Of a stretch of 37,292 nucleotides of DNA, positions 24,641 to 33,570 are shown one piece after another. The stretch lies in NCBI GenBank assembly GCA_016290715.1, contig JAEEUY010000233.1, positions 1-37,292 of the forward strand, read 5' to 3'. The notes under the pieces are model-generated. The model saw only the letters and a list, made by a program, of their open reading frames with translations. It was not told where the DNA came from and ran no database searches. The stretch comes from Bacteroidales bacterium (lineage in GTDB: Bacteria > Bacteroidota > Bacteroidia > Bacteroidales > WCHB1-69). The first letter of the stretch is position 1. Each line of letters starts with the position of its first letter. The position numbers and the translations under genes are program-made.

Positions 24641-26180
24641 TCCGCCTTAAATAAATTGTACCTATATTCCCTTCGTATTTTGTCTGGTTAAATAATGAGG
24701 GGTCAAAATTGAGCACACTTTTTCCAATGCAATCCTTTTTAAGAAAAGGACGATAATTGATGGAATGGTATTCCAAATTCATATTGGGAAGCGAATCTGC
24801 AGGAGTGGGGGAGAATTGCACTATATGGTCAAATTTGACTTTGTTCATAGAGGGGGCTGAAATCTCAAAGTGATTACATGGTTGGTTGCAATAAAGGTTG
24901 AAATGCCCGTTTTCATCGCTGTAGGTATTCATTCCTATAGACCAGTCATCGTTCCATCCGCGAATACATGCTCCTTCAACGGGTGCTCCATCTTTTTCGT
25001 CAAGAAGGATTCCGCTTATTTTTAAATTATTGTAACCAAGCATATTATAGTAGTTTGAGGGACATTTTACATCTTTTTTCTGATAGTCGTTTAATAAAGA
25101 ATCAACGAGATGGGCAGCAGGTTTCAATGTGCCTGATATAATGTCGCCTTGGGAGGTGACAGTGGTCCCCGAATGATTCAGCAGTCCGGTGTGGGCTGCT
25201 TCAAATTGGTCGGCGTTCGCATCTTGAAATTGCCACCAGCCGAATCCTGAAGCACCCAAATCTTTTGCATATTGGAACAGCTCGCACAGAAATATCCGTT
25301 GGTCATCATAACTGATGGAATCGTTGTCGGCGGGGAGCCCCGTTTCCCCAATCATCCATGGTTTGTTGGCGTGCGTGGCATACCAATAAATTTCACTGCA
25401 CACCCGAAGCGGATGATAGGTGTGTATCTCAATGAAATCAACGGGCAGCATTGTCGGATCCCATTCAAAAACCTCTATTGGCTCCGAAAATCCGATGGTG
25501 AAAAGTTGGCGGGGAGCATATTTATGCATCATTTTCTGCCAATTTTTACAGATTTTTTGTGCGTCTTTCTTCGTCCGTTTTGCTTCCGGGTCGAAATACA
25601 GAGGTTCATTGAAAAAATCGTATGCAAATATGGTCGGATTATCCTGACAATGTTGTAGCAGCCTTTTAGTGAACTTTTCAATGGAGGAATTCTCTAATGG
25701 AGCCTTAATCAGCAACATAATGTGCAAGTTGTGTCGCTTTGCAGAAGCTAAAAAAGTGTCTAATCCTTTTAAAATCGCTTCTACATCCTGTTTCTTGTCA
25801 ATATAAAAAGGACGCTTGGCACTATAGTAAAACTGCCCGTTTTCATCGCATTGCATTCGGTCAAAACAAACTCTGATGGTATTGAACCCCATCTCTTTAA
25901 TGAGGTTTAAATGCCCATTCAACTGTTTTTGGATGGCTTCTTTGTCGGTTGCTTCGTAATAGTCAATGGAATCATAATCTATGCTTGGTCCGATGGTGAA
26001 ATCATCCCCATCGTTATAGTATTCCACGACATAATTCAACATCATGGGGAAAAAAACTTCATCATTCAGTTCAAAATGATTGTTGCGGATGGTAACAAAT
26101 TGCTCTTCAAAAGTGTTTTTGGGCTTGCATGCAGAGAATGTTAATAGGATGAGAATGAGCCAATAAACATATTTTTTCAT
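24633..26180 (-). CDS. GH5-like glycoside hydrolase lipoprotein with C-terminal carboxypeptidase-regulatory-like domain
   Basis: The 515-residue protein carries lipobox FSAC (Cys17) and a TIM-barrel hydrolase domain of the GH5/clan A type at about 40-340. The general acid is probably Glu192 in DFFNEPLYF and the nucleophile Glu279 in MIGETGLP, a normal order and spacing for the clan. Supporting pieces are GFNTIRVCFDRMQ and FGWWQFQD. After a linker comes a beta-sandwich of about 80 residues (LKISGILLDEKDGAPVEGAC) that looks like a carboxypeptidase regulatory-like domain. The target glycan is unknown; there is no SusCD pair or other glycan gene nearby, so it is not part of an obvious polysaccharide locus. 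It lies last in the leftward series, 9 bases after the YihY-type gene, and its 3' end overlaps lysC by 8 bases. Confidence 0.82.
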   Translation of the reverse strand: MKKYVYWLILILLTFSACKPKNTFEEQFVTIRNNHFELNDEVFFPMMLNYVVEYYNDGDDFTIGPSIDYDSIDYYEATDKEAIQKQLNGHLNLIKEMGFNTIRVCFDRMQCDENGQFYYSAKRPFYIDKKQDVEAILKGLDTFLASAKRHNLHIMLLIKAPLENSSIEKFTKRLLQHCQDNPTIFAYDFFNEPLYFDPEAKRTKKDAQKICKNWQKMMHKYAPRQLFTIGFSEPIEVFEWDPTMLPVDFIEIHTYHPLRVCSEIYWYATHANKPWMIGETGLPADNDSISYDDQRIFLCELFQYAKDLGASGFGWWQFQDANADQFEAAHTGLLNHSGTTVTSQGDIISGTLKPAAHLVDSLLNDYQKKDVKCPSNYYNMLGYNNLKISGILLDEKDGAPVEGACIRGWNDDWSIGMNTYSDENGHFNLYCNQPCNHFEISAPSMNKVKFDHIVQFSPTPADSLPNMNLEYHSINYRPFLKKDCIGKSVLNFDPSLFNQTKYEGNIGTIYLRRIN

Positions 26181-26189
26181 AATGTTATT

Positions 26190-27131
26190 CTATTTGATTT
26201 TGGGAGTATTATTGGAAAGTGTTTTCTTGGCAACGACAATGCTCACGTTTAAATCGAATCCAATAAGAAGAAAAATGGAATTCCAATAGATCCAAAGCAT
26301 AATGGCAAAAATGGCACCTAATGAACCATAAATCACATTAAAATTGCCAAAATTGGCAAAATAGAAATTCATGATTCCTAATATGAGTACGGTGAAAATG
26401 CTGGCGAGGGTGGCTCCTGCCGAAAAAAAACGGTATTGCTTATGTTCGGGAGGCGCTATATAGTAAAAGGCAGAGATGGAAATATACATGACAGAAAGCA
26501 ATAATAGCCATTTGAATACCTGTATTACAGTGTAATACAATCCGTTGGATTGAAAAAGGTGATTGTCTATATAGTTGAATCCGATTTCGGCTGCAATGAA
26601 TATGCCAGAAGCGATGATGACTGTAATCAAGGCACAGAAACAGATGAGCAGGGCGATCCCGATTTGTTTGAAAAAAGAACGTTGCTTGCTTTGATAATAG
26701 GTTGTGTTCAAAATATTTAAGACAGCATTGACGCTAATTACAGCTAAGGTGAGCCCTAAAAAGAAAGAGATGTACAATCGGGTTCCGTTTTGTTTGGTTA
26801 CCACTTCGGTAATCATATTGGAAATGGCTGGCCAAACATAACTGGGAACGACAGATTCGGCGAAATTGAGAATGGTGAGTTGGATATTTTCGCTTAAATA
26901 GGAAATGACCGAAAATAAAGCCATGATAATGGGAATGATGGCAATAAATATTCGGTAGGTCATCGCAGCTGCCCGATGAAAAATAATGCCTTTTTTCATC
27001 GATTCAATGAAAAAAATCGCCATTTTGTTGATGGGCACTCCTTGACATCCGGGGAGGGAAGCCGAAGAACAGTAGTTAATCACTCGCTCTATCCGACTAT
27101 TTTCGCGTAAATGATGGAAAATTTTATTCAT
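26190..27131 (-). CDS. YihY/BrkB-family inner-membrane protein
   Basis: The 313-residue protein has about six hydrophobic segments and the family pattern GIIFHRAAAMTYRIFIAIIP near residue 47, where a conserved polar region enters the first membrane span. Later segments include LGLTLAVISVNAVLNILNTTY and GATLASIFTVLILGIMNFYF, and the segment YGSLGAIFAIMLWIYW is characteristic. The family was once named ribonuclease BN by error; members are integral membrane proteins without firm function. Its start overlaps the stop of the Omp28-type gene by 8 bases, pointing to translational coupling, and it is followed after 9 bases by the glycoside hydrolase gene. Confidence 0.9.
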   Translation of the reverse strand: MNKIFHHLRENSRIERVINYCSSASLPGCQGVPINKMAIFFIESMKKGIIFHRAAAMTYRIFIAIIPIIMALFSVISYLSENIQLTILNFAESVVPSYVWPAISNMITEVVTKQNGTRLYISFFLGLTLAVISVNAVLNILNTTYYQSKQRSFFKQIGIALLICFCALITVIIASGIFIAAEIGFNYIDNHLFQSNGLYYTVIQVFKWLLLLSVMYISISAFYYIAPPEHKQYRFFSAGATLASIFTVLILGIMNFYFANFGNFNVIYGSLGAIFAIMLWIYWNSIFLLIGFDLNVSIVVAKKTLSNNTPKIK

Positions 27132-27993
27132 TGTTCAAGGACTTACGCTCAACTTGAAGAACCTCGTGGGTTTCACTGTCAAATAAAATAGCCACTACTT
27201 GACAATGCGCTATATTCCAGGGGGTGTTTTGGCAATCGAAGCGGTAGGATAAGGGATAAGTATGTGTCCGTAACAATCCTGCATCTCCTTCTTCACTTTG
27301 GGTGAGAAAATGTCCGTAAGCACCGTTGATTGCTTTGCGCAAAACGTGGTTGTGGACATAAAAAGTATCTACTATGCTATGCACTTGTTGTGGTGCAATA
27401 ATTTGATCTTCAATGATGTATAGTGCTAATTTTACGGGTGATGTGTAGTCTTGCAGGGCTGTGGTTAGCGTATGAACCGAAAGGTTTTGCGTGACCGCAT
27501 CGTATTGGCTGATGATTTGAATGGCTGCCGGCACATCATTCCGGTTGAGATGGCTAATGGCTGCTCCCCAATCACTAACCGTACTCATGGCCATTTGATT
27601 ATGATAAAGGGTGCGTTCAATGACGGCTGATGGATAGGAGTTGACGCTAAAATCAGAGGCAAGTGTCTGCCCCTCTTCTGTTTGGAAATTGTAGGAGAAG
27701 AGTCCGGAGCTTACGCTGGAGAAAAATCCGGCATGTACCGCAATAGGAACAAGGGTGTCCCCGTATCGTTGACAAAGATTGTGTACTTCTTGTGCCCCGT
27801 CTGGACAATTAGGGCACAAGTGTCCTGTAAACTCTTCCAACAGAATTTTCCGGAAGACGGCATTGGTGTCCAACGGCGGGAAATCCACGTCTGTATCAAT
27901 GGCGGAAGACTCGGCTAAATAAGGGCCTTCGATCTTGTCGCACCCGCTAAAAAACGTAAGCATTATGATAATTGAAAATACTATTTTTTTCAT
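27124..27993 (-). CDS. Omp28-related lipoprotein with thioredoxin-like CPNC motif
   Basis: The 289-residue protein has lipobox FSGC (Cys18) and, after a short linker, LLEEFTGHLCPNCPDGAQE with a CxxC pair at Cys60 and Cys63. This opening is the hallmark of the Omp28-related family of Bacteroidota, a thioredoxin-like domain followed by a beta-rich C-terminal part. Omp28 of Porphyromonas gingivalis is an outer-membrane surface protein; the enzymatic meaning of the CxxC is not settled. It sits next to a TlpA-type thioredoxin and a DUF6029-type barrel, suggesting a shared role in envelope thiol chemistry or metal handling (inference). It overlaps the YihY-type gene by 8 bases and follows the DUF6029-type gene by 13 bases. 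Confidence 0.87.
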   Translation of the reverse strand: MKKIVFSIIIMLTFFSGCDKIEGPYLAESSAIDTDVDFPPLDTNAVFRKILLEEFTGHLCPNCPDGAQEVHNLCQRYGDTLVPIAVHAGFFSSVSSGLFSYNFQTEEGQTLASDFSVNSYPSAVIERTLYHNQMAMSTVSDWGAAISHLNRNDVPAAIQIISQYDAVTQNLSVHTLTTALQDYTSPVKLALYIIEDQIIAPQQVHSIVDTFYVHNHVLRKAINGAYGHFLTQSEEGDAGLLRTHTYPLSYRFDCQNTPWNIAHCQVVAILFDSETHEVLQVERKSLNNE

Positions 27994-28006
27994 TCTTTAT
28001 CTATTG

Positions 28007-29725
28007 TTAAAATGAAGTGGTTATTGATAATCCAAAGCCATAGGCGGCAGGAACAGAGCGACATACGCCTCCTACACATAAAATACCCTCTTCAGTTTTC
28101 CCAAAGTGCGCTGCAATGCGGGTGGTTTTTAGAACGTAGGCAGCAGAGATGTTATAATAGTGTATCCGGTGTTCTTTGCTTTCGTTGGCGTAATTCCACT
28201 GGTCGCTGATGGATATGAACCAATGGGGTGAAAAGGAGTACTCCAATAATCCGCCCAAACTGCTTTTGCTTTCGTTGGCGTACAAGTGTTCTAATTCCAG
28301 TTTCAAGGCATGTTTGGCAGTGATTTTGTAATGAACGGTCCCTACAACGTTATGGCCTTTGAAGAGGGGAGCAGCGTGCCCTTGCAATATCTCAATGTTA
28401 TAAGTAACGAAGTTATAGGCTAAGGCTAATTTCCATTTTTTGTTATTGAAACGGTGGCTGATTTCAAATCCAAGATCTTGATATAGAAGTTGGTCGCCGA
28501 ATTTGAAAAAGCGGGAACGATAGCCTTCTGTCCCTTTCATCGTGCCTACGGCGAGGGCATCATCGGTCAGGGTTTGTTCAATATTGTGCATTCTGACATA
28601 ATTGAGCGATAAGTCAACCCCGTACTTGCCACCTAATTTGCTCCCTTTCGGAATTTGATAGTTGACTTGAGCCTGTACACCGATCTGTCCGTTGTTCTGG
28701 CTTGCATAGCTATAGTTATTTAGCAAGGCGTAGGTGTGTGGTTGATGGATTGTGGGAATGTAGTTGATGCTCAATAGTGAGGTGTTTGATGAGATGTCGC
28801 GCTGGGAGCGGAAATCCATATTGTCGGAGCGCAAAAAGGAGGCGGAAACGCCCACCCCCTTGGTAGAGTAAGAGGCAGTAAGAATGAATGCTTCCCCGTT
28901 CTTGTATATATATTGGTTGGTCGTGTTAGGGTCGTTGTTTTTGTGTGCATATTCGCTTTCAATCTGAAATCCTTTATAGCCGAAATTCAGGCGTGCAGAC
29001 CAGATGGCTACGTTTTGTGGGATTTTGTCTGCTGCAAGAATATAGTTTTGGGTGATGCTGTCTTTCAGTACGGAAATGTACATTTCGTTCACACTCTTTT
29101 CATATTTGCTGACAAAGCTTCCCCCGAAAGAGGCGGAGAATCCTTTTTCATTCATTTGAGGAATCCAATCGTTGAACGAAAAATCGGCATCAATACCCCG
29201 CACATGGTCTTTTCGTTCATTATATTTAAAGTCGAAATTCTTTCTTTGGATTCCCCAAATCCCTTTGATGCTGATTCCTTTGTAAGGAGTGACTTTTACG
29301 CGTGCGCCGAGGATACTGTTGTCAATTCCTAATTGCCGGTCTTCGTATGCCCGTAGCGAGAACCCATTGCCAAATTGCTCGTAAAAGGTACCCGCTGTAA
29401 CTTGGATGAAATCATTTTTGTAGTCTAGAAAATAGTTTGTGAATCCTTGTCCCTTGTAGTCAATGTCTTCAAAATCAATGAGTGGGTAGCTGTAAAATTC
29501 ATAGCGTCCGCCAGCGGTAAATCCGCCATTGGTATATTGCAGATTAAGCCATGTGTTGGCACGTACTTTCTCTTTTACCTCGCGTGCACCCATCAGTGAA
29601 TCTGGAAGGTAGTACATCCCTTCAAAACCAAAGTCCCCGCTGATATGCCCATTCCCCATGATTTGCGCAAAAGTATCGGGTATTGCAAGGCAAACAAGGA
29701 GTAAGATGATAGGAAATTTTTTCAT
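28007..29725 (-). CDS. DUF6029-type outer-membrane beta-barrel protein
   Basis: The product is 572 residues from the ATG at 29725, where a signal peptide begins (MKKFPIILLLVC, ending TFA before Gln). The frame is open further upstream, but that part overlaps the TlpA gene and has no signal peptide, so I reject it. After cleavage the sequence opens with IMGNGHISGDFGFEGMYY and is rich in alternating aromatic and polar residues to the end (AAYGFGLSITTSF), typical of a large barrel. The N-terminal pattern fits the DUF6029 family as I recall it; no function is known. It starts 4 bases after the TlpA-type gene stops and is followed by the Omp28-type gene, an order that suggests cooperation of the three. 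Confidence 0.78.
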   Translation of the reverse strand: MKKFPIILLLVCLAIPDTFAQIMGNGHISGDFGFEGMYYLPDSLMGAREVKEKVRANTWLNLQYTNGGFTAGGRYEFYSYPLIDFEDIDYKGQGFTNYFLDYKNDFIQVTAGTFYEQFGNGFSLRAYEDRQLGIDNSILGARVKVTPYKGISIKGIWGIQRKNFDFKYNERKDHVRGIDADFSFNDWIPQMNEKGFSASFGGSFVSKYEKSVNEMYISVLKDSITQNYILAADKIPQNVAIWSARLNFGYKGFQIESEYAHKNNDPNTTNQYIYKNGEAFILTASYSTKGVGVSASFLRSDNMDFRSQRDISSNTSLLSINYIPTIHQPHTYALLNNYSYASQNNGQIGVQAQVNYQIPKGSKLGGKYGVDLSLNYVRMHNIEQTLTDDALAVGTMKGTEGYRSRFFKFGDQLLYQDLGFEISHRFNNKKWKLALAYNFVTYNIEILQGHAAPLFKGHNVVGTVHYKITAKHALKLELEHLYANESKSSLGGLLEYSFSPHWFISISDQWNYANESKEHRIHYYNISAAYVLKTTRIAAHFGKTEEGILCVGGVCRSVPAAYGFGLSITTSF

Positions 29726-29729
29726 GGTA

Positions 29730-30248
29730 CTATTTTTCTTGGGTGGAAAGTTTTTTGATGATTTCGAATATCTCATCTTCATCCCCTTGTGCATAAGAAC
29801 TGTGTGCCCAAACAATTTCCCGGTTTCCGTTCAAGATACATAAATAGGGGACATCGGTAACATTCAAAGCTCTTTTAAAATCGGCATTGATATCTTGCAG
29901 GATAACGTACTCCCAACCTTTAGAACGTACGAAGGGAGCCACCTTGCTCGCCGTCCGGGAGTCGTCAATGGAAATGGCGTATAATTTCACCCCCGTTTCT
30001 TCTGTCCAATCATCATATACAATAGAAATGGCTTCCAACTCTTCGCGGCAGGGCATACACCACGTGGCCCATAAACTGATGATGATGGGCTTCCCGTCGT
30101 TGTCTATGGATTGAGTGTTAAAGATCTGTCCATCTAATGTTTTCAAATCTACCGATGGAATGGTGGCGTTCCCTTGAAATGGCTCTTTTTGGGCATAGAT
30201 GTTCAATGAAAAGAGCACTGTGAATAAGAATAGGGTGATTTTTTTCAT
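29730..30248 (-). CDS. TlpA-family periplasmic thioredoxin
   Basis: The 172-residue protein has a signal peptide (LFLFTVLFSLNIYA before Gln20) and a thioredoxin-like redoxin domain. The active site is WATWCMPCREE with Cys64 and Cys67, and VTDVPYLCIL carries the cis-Pro loop. TlpA/ResA-type proteins reduce particular disulphides in the periplasm, for example in cytochrome or metal-centre assembly. It lies between the polytopic membrane protein gene (16 bases) and the DUF6029-type gene (4 bases). The nearby Omp28-type protein with its own CxxC could be a redox partner, which is inference. No DsbD-like reductant is encoded in the window. Confidence 0.9.
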   Translation of the reverse strand: MKKITLFLFTVLFSLNIYAQKEPFQGNATIPSVDLKTLDGQIFNTQSIDNDGKPIIISLWATWCMPCREELEAISIVYDDWTEETGVKLYAISIDDSRTASKVAPFVRSKGWEYVILQDINADFKRALNVTDVPYLCILNGNREIVWAHSSYAQGDEDEIFEIIKKLSTQEK

Positions 30249-30264
30249 AATGAAATTATATCTT

Positions 30265-32145
30265 TTACGGTAATATCAGGGTGTCTTGGGTAGCAATGCA
30301 CATATTACTGATGCTAAACCCGAATGGATCCATGTTGTTATTTTGAATAGAAACGTGTGTTAATGTTTTATGTTTGTTGGAAGAGATAATGCTGATGCTT
30401 TTAGTTTCTGCGCTGTCTGTGTGATTGTTAATACGATAGAAAAGCAGGTAGTCTTTAGTGGGTGAATAGTAGAAAATATCGGCAGCATCGGCTACAGAGC
30501 GGCGTACTTCGTTGGTGTCTGTTTGTGAAATGTGACTGCATGCCATCAGTAACTCGCAATTCTTTTTGCTTTCCGTTGTTTGCATATAGTAGATGGGTCT
30601 GTCGGGATGCTCTTCGGACAATTGAATCAGCTCTCTTTCATTGATGGCAAAGAGATAGGAGCGATGGGATTTTAACGCAATAAAGTTTTCAAAATCTCTC
30701 GTCCCGTTGCATAGCATTAAGCCAATAAATGAGGTGTTGTGAATATCCTCGGTGTAGATGATGGCTCCTTCCGGAATCGTTTGGAAGTAGTTTTCATCGG
30801 CCATGAGATTCAATACTTTAATCCTGTTCTGGCTTTTTTGCCATTCACGGCTTAAATGTTCGTTGGTAAAGGTGTTTTCTACAGAAAAATAGAAAAAGAG
30901 GCAGCAAATTAAAAGACTGAAAATGAATTTAGGAGCGCCAGATTTGAAAGCTTTGATCCCTGCTACCACGATCATTGCAAACATAAACATGATGCCAAAA
31001 TAGGAGTAGAAGGAAGTTACATACCCTTCCATCCAACCATACCATTCCGCGTTGTATTTCTCGGAGATGGCAATAAGAACGTGAGAAAGATAGGCAACGA
31101 GCCCTGCAACAATCACGCAGATGATAATTTGTTTCCATGAAATACGTTGTGTATCAATGGATTGTATTAAAAAATAAAGAATAAGACACTGGATGAGGGC
31201 ATTAACGTATGCTAAAGCGGAAGCGTGACCGAGAATAAATAGGAAATCATTATAGAATCCATTGATAGACAATGAATTAATGGTTATCCGTTCAAGGTTG
31301 AGATAATGTATTCGCCCGGGGAAAACGTAGAAAGTGCATTTATTGAGAATAGTAAAAAAATGGGAAATACTAAAATTCCCAGCCAACGCAATCCCTCCAT
31401 ACGTATATTCAGGATTGGTCGTGTGTATAATATATTGTTTATAAGCAAAATAAATTATTATGTAGAAAAGGATACTAAGTACAAAGGGCAGCATCTCTTT
31501 GTAAAAGGTTTTGTTTTTCAATATCTTTGTCCAGCCCAAACGGTGTCCATTGCGAAAGAGAAGATAACAACAGAAGAAGAGAGAAAAAAGAAGGTAATTT
31601 TCATAAAAAAGGTAAGAGGTAAAAAAGAGGGATGCTGCCCCCCAGAGGTAGCCAGACTTTCCTGTTTCTGTATATTTAATAAATAGCAGGATGCCAGTTA
31701 AGAAAATCATGAAACTGAACGAGAAATAGAAGGGGTATGCCGCCGGTGGGTAGTGCATTCCACCACCTATCGCCGTATTGAAAATCAAAAACAAAAGGGT
31801 GAACGCCCCTAATTTCTGAGATTTGAAAATACGGGAAATAACATAGGAAAATAGAAAATAGCATGCAAGCAAGGTGCTGAGTTGCACGAGTTTAGCCCAT
31901 GCGAAATGGTCTATCAGGTAGGGTACGTAATAAAAATACTTGGTCAGCAGGAAATAAAAACGACCGGAACTGCGTGCATACATTTCTGCATCTGCAAGCC
32001 ATGAAGAGACCCCTTCTTGTGCAGTAATATAGTAATGGAAATCATCGGCAGTGGTAAATCCTACGTTATAAAAAGGCAGTAGGGTGATGAGCATCGTTAC
32101 AGCGTATGCCAAACAAAATAAAAATTTTTCTTTTCGGCTCATCAA
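30265..32145 (-). CDS. Polytopic membrane protein of unknown function (GT-C-like architecture)
   Basis: I cannot name a family with certainty; DUF6056-type membrane proteins are a candidate. The 626-residue protein has about ten to twelve hydrophobic segments in residues 8-415 and then a soluble C-terminal part of about 200 residues. In the first extracytoplasmic loop it has TTADDFHYY (Asp34, Asp35), the sort of acidic pair seen in GT-C glycosyltransferases that use lipid-linked sugars. The region GGGMHYPPAAYPFYFSF is another conserved-looking loop. A glycosyltransferase role is inference from this topology. It starts the leftward series, with a promoter box 26 bases upstream, and is followed after 16 bases by the TlpA-type gene. 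Confidence 0.7.
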   Translation of the reverse strand: MMSRKEKFLFCLAYAVTMLITLLPFYNVGFTTADDFHYYITAQEGVSSWLADAEMYARSSGRFYFLLTKYFYYVPYLIDHFAWAKLVQLSTLLACYFLFSYVISRIFKSQKLGAFTLLFLIFNTAIGGGMHYPPAAYPFYFSFSFMIFLTGILLFIKYTETGKSGYLWGAASLFFTSYLFYENYLLFSLFFCCYLLFRNGHRLGWTKILKNKTFYKEMLPFVLSILFYIIIYFAYKQYIIHTTNPEYTYGGIALAGNFSISHFFTILNKCTFYVFPGRIHYLNLERITINSLSINGFYNDFLFILGHASALAYVNALIQCLILYFLIQSIDTQRISWKQIIICVIVAGLVAYLSHVLIAISEKYNAEWYGWMEGYVTSFYSYFGIMFMFAMIVVAGIKAFKSGAPKFIFSLLICCLFFYFSVENTFTNEHLSREWQKSQNRIKVLNLMADENYFQTIPEGAIIYTEDIHNTSFIGLMLCNGTRDFENFIALKSHRSYLFAINERELIQLSEEHPDRPIYYMQTTESKKNCELLMACSHISQTDTNEVRRSVADAADIFYYSPTKDYLLFYRINNHTDSAETKSISIISSNKHKTLTHVSIQNNNMDPFGFSISNMCIATQDTLILP

Positions 32146-32171
32146 AATGGATTTCTACTATTATGAAGCCA

Positions 32172-32179
32172 CAAAAATA
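32172..32179 (-). promoter_or_regulatory. Putative -7 promoter box (TATTTTTG) for the six-gene leftward series
   Basis: The minus strand reads TATTTTTG, 26 bases before the ATG at 32145. As it is the only box I found upstream of six closely packed genes, it may drive them all. Confidence 0.5.
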
Positions 32180-32213
32180 CAAAAAATCACTTTTATATTT
32201 TAAATTTTAAATG

Positions 32214-32221
32214 TAATTTTG
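32214..32221 (+). promoter_or_regulatory. Putative -7 promoter box (TAATTTTG) for the M64 peptidase operon
   Basis: TAATTTTG matches TAnnTTTG and lies 20 bases before the ATG at 32242, giving a very short leader. The upstream side is AT-rich without a clear TTG. Confidence 0.5.
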
Positions 32222-32241
32222 CACCCTATTTTTTTATAACA

Positions 32242-33540
32242 ATGAAAAAACTGGTATTTTTATTTTCTTTTATCTTTTTAGGGGGCCAATTATTTTCTCA
32301 AAATTTTGATAACTATTTTATTAACAAAACTTTACGTATAGATTATGCGCATATTGGCAACTTCAATAGCGACAATATAGAAGTCAGGGCTTTTCATGCG
32401 GGCGGGGTATGGAGTGGTACCCGCGCCTTTTTGATTGATCCAACCCGCTATGGGGATATTATTTTTGAAGTCTTTGATTCCACTACAAATCAAATTATTT
32501 ACTCAAGAAGCTACAGCAGTTTGTTTAATGAGTACCGCACCACGGAGCGCGGAAGGGTGGAAGTGGGCTCTTTTGAGGAGTCAGTAACGATGCCGTTCCC
32601 CAAAAATACGATTCGGTATATCTTTACAGCCTATGATCGGAATAATATTGGGGTGGTTGTGGGCACAGGATACTTTAATCCTGCCACGACTCCATACGCG
32701 GATTTTGTCAAAGAATACCAAACGGTGAATCTGCATATCGGCGGCAAACCCGAAAATTGCATGGATATCCTTTTGATTCCCGATGGCTATTCACAGGCCG
32801 ATGAGAAGTTGATGATGAGCGACCTCAAAAAATTCGCCTCCTATATTAAAAACTGTCATCCCTATAAAGACAGATTGAAAGATGTAAACATTCGCGGATT
32901 GAAGAGTTTTTCTGCCGAATCCGGAATCACAGATCCCAATAGCAACTTTTATGCGAACACTCTTTTGAACTGTAGTTATAATGTGCTGGATATTGACCGT
33001 TATTTGATGTGCCTGAATGTGTGGAAAATGAATGCAGTGGCTGATGACGCGCCATACGATGTGATTATTATCTTGACCAACTCAAAGAAATATGGGGGTG
33101 GGGGAATTTATAATTTCTATGCCACAGTGAACAATGGCTCAAATGTGGCGGATTATGTGATTGTGCATGAAATGGGGCATCTGATCGGTGGTTTGGGCGA
33201 TGAATATTATACTTCCTATACTTCTGTCGTGGATTATTATCCTGCAGGAATTGAACCGGTTGAACCGAATCTTACCACTTTGGTGGATTTTGATTCCAAA
33301 TGGAAAGATATGTTGCCTTCGGGGACCCCTGTCCCGACACCTGCAACGGAAGAAAATAAGGAGAAACTTGGCGTGTATGAAGGGGGAGGCTATGTCGCTG
33401 AGGGGGTTTACCGTCCTTGGATGAATTGTACGATGAAAGAGTGTGTGTATGACCATTTTTGCCCTGTATGTATGCGTGTTCTGAATAGGGCGTTGGATTA
33501 TTATTCCAATAAAAAGAGCAGTTCTTCGGATAAAAAGTAA
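32242..33540 (+). CDS. Secreted M64-family (IgA peptidase-like) metallopeptidase
   Basis: The 432-residue protein has a signal peptide (VFLFSFIFLGGQLFS before Gln20), an N-terminal beta-rich domain at about 20-155 as in M64 proteins, and a catalytic domain from about residue 165 (CMDILLIPDGYSQADE). The zinc motif HEMGHLIGGLGDEYY starts at His309; Glu310 should be the catalytic base, and the following Gly and Asp-Glu-Tyr are usual for M64. The best-known member cleaves IgA, but most Bacteroidota members have unknown targets, so an IgA activity should not be assumed. The C-terminus ends in a Ser/Lys-rich tail without a T9SS sorting domain. It leads a rightward group, 30 bases before ptb. Confidence 0.88.
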   Translation: MKKLVFLFSFIFLGGQLFSQNFDNYFINKTLRIDYAHIGNFNSDNIEVRAFHAGGVWSGTRAFLIDPTRYGDIIFEVFDSTTNQIIYSRSYSSLFNEYRTTERGRVEVGSFEESVTMPFPKNTIRYIFTAYDRNNIGVVVGTGYFNPATTPYADFVKEYQTVNLHIGGKPENCMDILLIPDGYSQADEKLMMSDLKKFASYIKNCHPYKDRLKDVNIRGLKSFSAESGITDPNSNFYANTLLNCSYNVLDIDRYLMCLNVWKMNAVADDAPYDVIIILTNSKKYGGGGIYNFYATVNNGSNVADYVIVHEMGHLIGGLGDEYYTSYTSVVDYYPAGIEPVEPNLTTLVDFDSKWKDMLPSGTPVPTPATEENKEKLGVYEGGGYVAEGVYRPWMNCTMKECVYDHFCPVCMRVLNRALDYYSNKKSSSSDKK

Positions 33541-33570
33541 ATTTAATATTAACAAAAAAATATCACAAAA

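Noticed and set aside
28007..29815. Longer start at 29815 for the DUF6029-type gene
   Set aside because: The extra 30 residues overlap the TlpA gene and lack a signal sequence, while a typical signal peptide begins at 29725.
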